Assembly (NCBI GenBank): GCA_004151065.3
Contig: NWUY0300000252.1
Span: 98,321-108,542 of the forward strand
Source of the DNA: Larix sibirica
Lineage: Eukaryota > Streptophyta > Pinopsida > Pinales > Pinaceae
Direction: 5' to 3'
DNA length: 10,222 bases
Both the position numbers and the translations under genes were made by a program. Position 1 is the stretch's first letter. Every line of letters begins with the position of its first letter. Below are positions 7,831-10,222 of the stretch, in pieces. The notes beneath the pieces were generated by a model. The model was not told the origin of the DNA, did no database searches, and worked only from the letters and a program-made list of their open reading frames with translations.

Positions 7831-7894
7831 AAGGATGGTAAACAAGAAAAAATTATTTGAATAAAGGATGGCAAAGAAGAAAAATTCTACATGA
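7831..7894. repeat. 33-nt imperfect tandem duplication
   Basis: AAGGATGGTAAACAAGAAAA (from 7831) is repeated as AAGGATGGCAAAGAAGAAAA (from 7864), a 33-nt period, then drifts. It is purine-rich. Confidence 0.65.
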
Positions 7895-8286
7895 TTGCAT
7901 AAAATGCAACCTAAGAGTTTTACCTATGTTTAAAAGTCCATAAACATGTAAAAAATGTAGTAATCATAAGGGTTCATAAGGTGAAAAGTAAAATAATGTG
8001 AAAATTGTAATTCAAAAGGTGTGCACATCATTCACATCCAAAGGTTAAAGTAGCCCAGGTTCCCAATATTTCAAAGATTTGGTATCTTATGCCTTTCTTG
8101 GAAATCAAACAAATCACCTTTCCCTTCAAAAACATCAACCTTCATTATTTCCTTGACCTACCCAGCAACAATATTTGTTGAATAATGTAATTTTTTAAGT
8201 TAAAAATAAAATGAGAAATAATTATTAACTAAAATGTTAATATCAATCCTATGATTAAAATTAATCTTTCTTATGATAAAAGATAC
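7895..8286. other. No gene recognised
   Basis: AT-rich, with stops in all frames I read. Nothing beyond small local inverted repeats is visible. Confidence 0.5.
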
Positions 8287-8401
8287 TTTATTGCTCTCAA
8301 ACACCTATGTTGAAACATGCCTCGAGCATGCGGTCAATATTTTATTGCTCTCAAGCACCTATGTTGATACATTGAAAGTGCCTCGAGCATGTGGTCAATA
8401 T
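8287..8401. repeat. Head-to-tail tandem duplication containing CTCGAG
   Basis: Copy A (8287-8340, 54 nt) is followed without a gap by copy B (8341-8401, 61 nt). They differ by three substitutions over 54 aligned positions (about 94% identity) plus a 7-nt indel just before TGCCTCGAGCATG. Each copy runs from TTTATTGCTCTCAA to GGTCAATAT and holds the palindrome CTCGAG flanked by CATG-like bases. One difference is CG in copy A against TG in copy B, as expected from decay of a methylated CpG. It is the youngest-looking duplication in the window. Confidence 0.9.
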
Positions 8402-9263
8402 ATTTTGTAATTGGATAATTTTAAAAATTGAAGAGTCATACAAGTTGGAAGGTTAGAAGGTTAGAGGACAATGAGAGAGGCAATCGCCTTGTTTTAGGAT
8501 AAATAAACTTTTAAAAGATAAAACGTGGTTCTCATTTTTTGTAAACTATCTTGTAACGTAGATTCAGGTATTATTAGCGACTGGAGTTAATAAAACTATT
8601 GAAAATATTCATGGATGCAAGTTGCTTTCATCATTATATATGAATTCTTTGGTTTACTATATTTTTTTATGCCAATGAATTATTTGTTTTTTCATATTGT
8701 TGCTATTATGTATTTTGCTAACTTGGTTTTGATGAAAGGCAAGATTAGCAAGTTTACAACTATCTTGTGGATCTAATCATCTCTTTGGTGTTGTGTCTGG
8801 ATTAAGTGTTTTGACTATTCGAGCTCTTGTTTTATGAAATATTGCACTTAAATTCCCATTTATTTTAAAGGCTCTTCTGATTTGTTTTTGTATTTTCTTT
8901 TTACAAATTTTAAAATAAAGATTTATAAAAAGAATCATACAACTAGTGTCACAAAATGGAGGATTCGCAAATGAGAGTATGCATCGCTGAGAGTCAAAAG
9001 TCCACATCAATAAGTGCTTCCAACCTATCAAGCATAATCTTCGTAGCTTAACTAACCCAAGTTTAATAATGTCTTAACGCTCTTAGTTTAAATTTATTTT
9101 TTTTCTTATTTTCCTTATACTCTCGACATCTTGTCTATAATATAATCCTCCTTCCTCTGCCTTCCAAAGATTATATGCCTTTCTTTAGGATAATCTCACT
9201 GCCAAGAACTATACCCTCTTATAACTATGCATAATGGTTATGTATTGTTATTATAATATTGAA

Positions 9264-9283
9264 ATTCCATGATTACATGGAAT
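9264..9283. repeat. Perfect 8-bp hairpin, 4-nt loop
   Basis: ATTCCATG (9264-9271) and CATGGAAT (9276-9283) flank ATTA. Confidence 0.7.
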
Positions 9284-9569
9284 GGAATAATAATGTTAAG
9301 TGAATGGCATTTTTAATGAAAAAAAATTATATAATAATATATAAACATTTATGTTTTTATAATGGTGAATAGTCATCCATGACTTCATAAACATTTTCAA
9401 AATAATAATACAAAATAAAATCCTCTAAATGAGGATTTCTTATCCACGATGGACGTTTAACTTTGTCTTTACAATTATTGAAAAGGCAACTATAATATAT
9501 AAAATATAGCATTGCTCTTGCTCTTTCTTATAGTGAATCAGAACGTTATGGACTTCCTTTAAAATCTGC

Positions 9570-9583
9570 CTTGGCTAGCCAAG
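9570..9583. repeat. Perfect 14-nt palindrome
   Basis: CTTGGCTAGCCAAG is its own reverse complement, without a loop. It is GC-richer than its surroundings and could be a binding site for a dimeric protein, or chance. Confidence 0.7.
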
Positions 9584-10222
9584 ATGATAACAAACTGGTC
9601 TATATCCTACATTATAATTAGCTAAGACACATAGATAAGATATAGTGATTTTTTTATTGGTAGTTATTCATTGGTATGTATGTATATTTGTTAGTTGTAT
9701 GCTACTATCAATTAAACAATAGTATCTTTAAAAGTAGAAATAAATGAAGCATGTTTAATTTTTAAGATTGTATTATTTATGCAGTATAATAATGTGTTCT
9801 AATGTGGATTGATAGAAACATTTTCATATTGTTTATATATTATATCAAGTTGTGTAAATTCTACTTATTATAGGAAAGGTATTGATTTAAAAGGTTATGG
9901 CATTTTTGTCTTATGAATGGGACATGTAATTCATAACATAAAGAATATATAGATGAGAGAACCATTGGTCATGGTGTATTATTTTTAATAATGGAAAACT
10001 ATGGATAGTTTTAATGGTTTATGTTAGTCTGAGTGGTTTATGTTTGACTAAGAAAATAATTATATTTAAGTTGAATCTTGTTGCTTATAATAAGTGGATA
10101 AAAATAATTAGATTTTTTATTTGTAAAGATCCTATCTGAAAATGGATGACTTATTTATTTAACAATATTTGTGTTGGAAATGTATTATGAAAAACATATA
10201 TATTAATTAATGATATTGTTGA

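Larger units (their letters stand above)
8402..10222. other. No gene; AT-rich with isolated palindromes
   Basis: No frame shows a recognisable protein. The longest, on the minus strand at 8777-9031 (84 codons, Lys/Arg-rich in its second half), resembles nothing I know. A 31-codon plus frame from ATG 8956 is equally unsupported. The stretch 8953-9045 keeps several CpG sites (TTCGC, ATCGC, TTCGT), unlike its surroundings. The last 1 kb is the most AT-rich part of the window. Confidence 0.5.

Noticed and set aside
8777-9031. 84-codon minus-strand frame as a gene
   Set aside because: No recognisable domain, and the Lys-rich middle comes from T-rich plus-strand sequence. Length is within chance for this window.
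3131-9972. Shared ACCATTGGTCA at about 3131 and 9961 as a dispersed repeat
   Set aside because: Matches of 11-12 nt between two places are expected several times by chance in 10 kb, and the similarity does not extend.

Overview
The window is AT-rich (roughly two thirds A+T by eye) and almost free of long open frames. It looks like intergenic nuclear DNA from a large, repeat-laden plant genome. The best organism clue is a decayed piece of hAT transposase-type (DUF659) coding sequence, of a kind very common in plants, lying next to a candidate retrotransposon LTR. A gymnosperm-like genome would fit, but this is an impression and not a demonstration. I see no intact protein-coding gene, no tRNA or rRNA, no CRISPR array and no organellar gene.

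Layout, left to right. Positions 6-90 hold two copies of a 42-nt tandem repeat at the window edge. Positions 302-1507 form a candidate decayed LTR: TGTTATAACT start, TATA box near 666, an internally duplicated block at 506-650, and an end in TGAAAACA. About 60 nt further on, 1571-1881 (+) is the clearest coding fossil, a DUF659/hAT fragment with a stop, a frameshift and a lost catalytic motif. A promoter-like cluster (G-box, CCAAT, TATA) lies at 2254-2302 with no gene behind it. A degenerate 26-28 bp repeat occupies 2545-2650.

Positions 3004-3507 (-) carry a proline/tyrosine/histidine-rich reading frame broken by four stops. Just beyond it, 3558-3845 (+) is a short frame interrupted by a plausible 68-nt intron. 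From about 3850 to the right end there is no recognisable gene. This half holds short tandem repeats, microsatellites, perfect small hairpins and palindromes (5447-6545 is the densest cluster), and a 94%-identical tandem duplication at 8287-8401.

Nothing here appears to work together as a genetic system. The window reads as layered transposon debris plus simple-sequence and inverted-repeat structure. The items most worth a second look are the hAT fossil beside the LTR candidate, the broken minus-strand frame, the mini-intron ORF and the 8287-8401 duplication.
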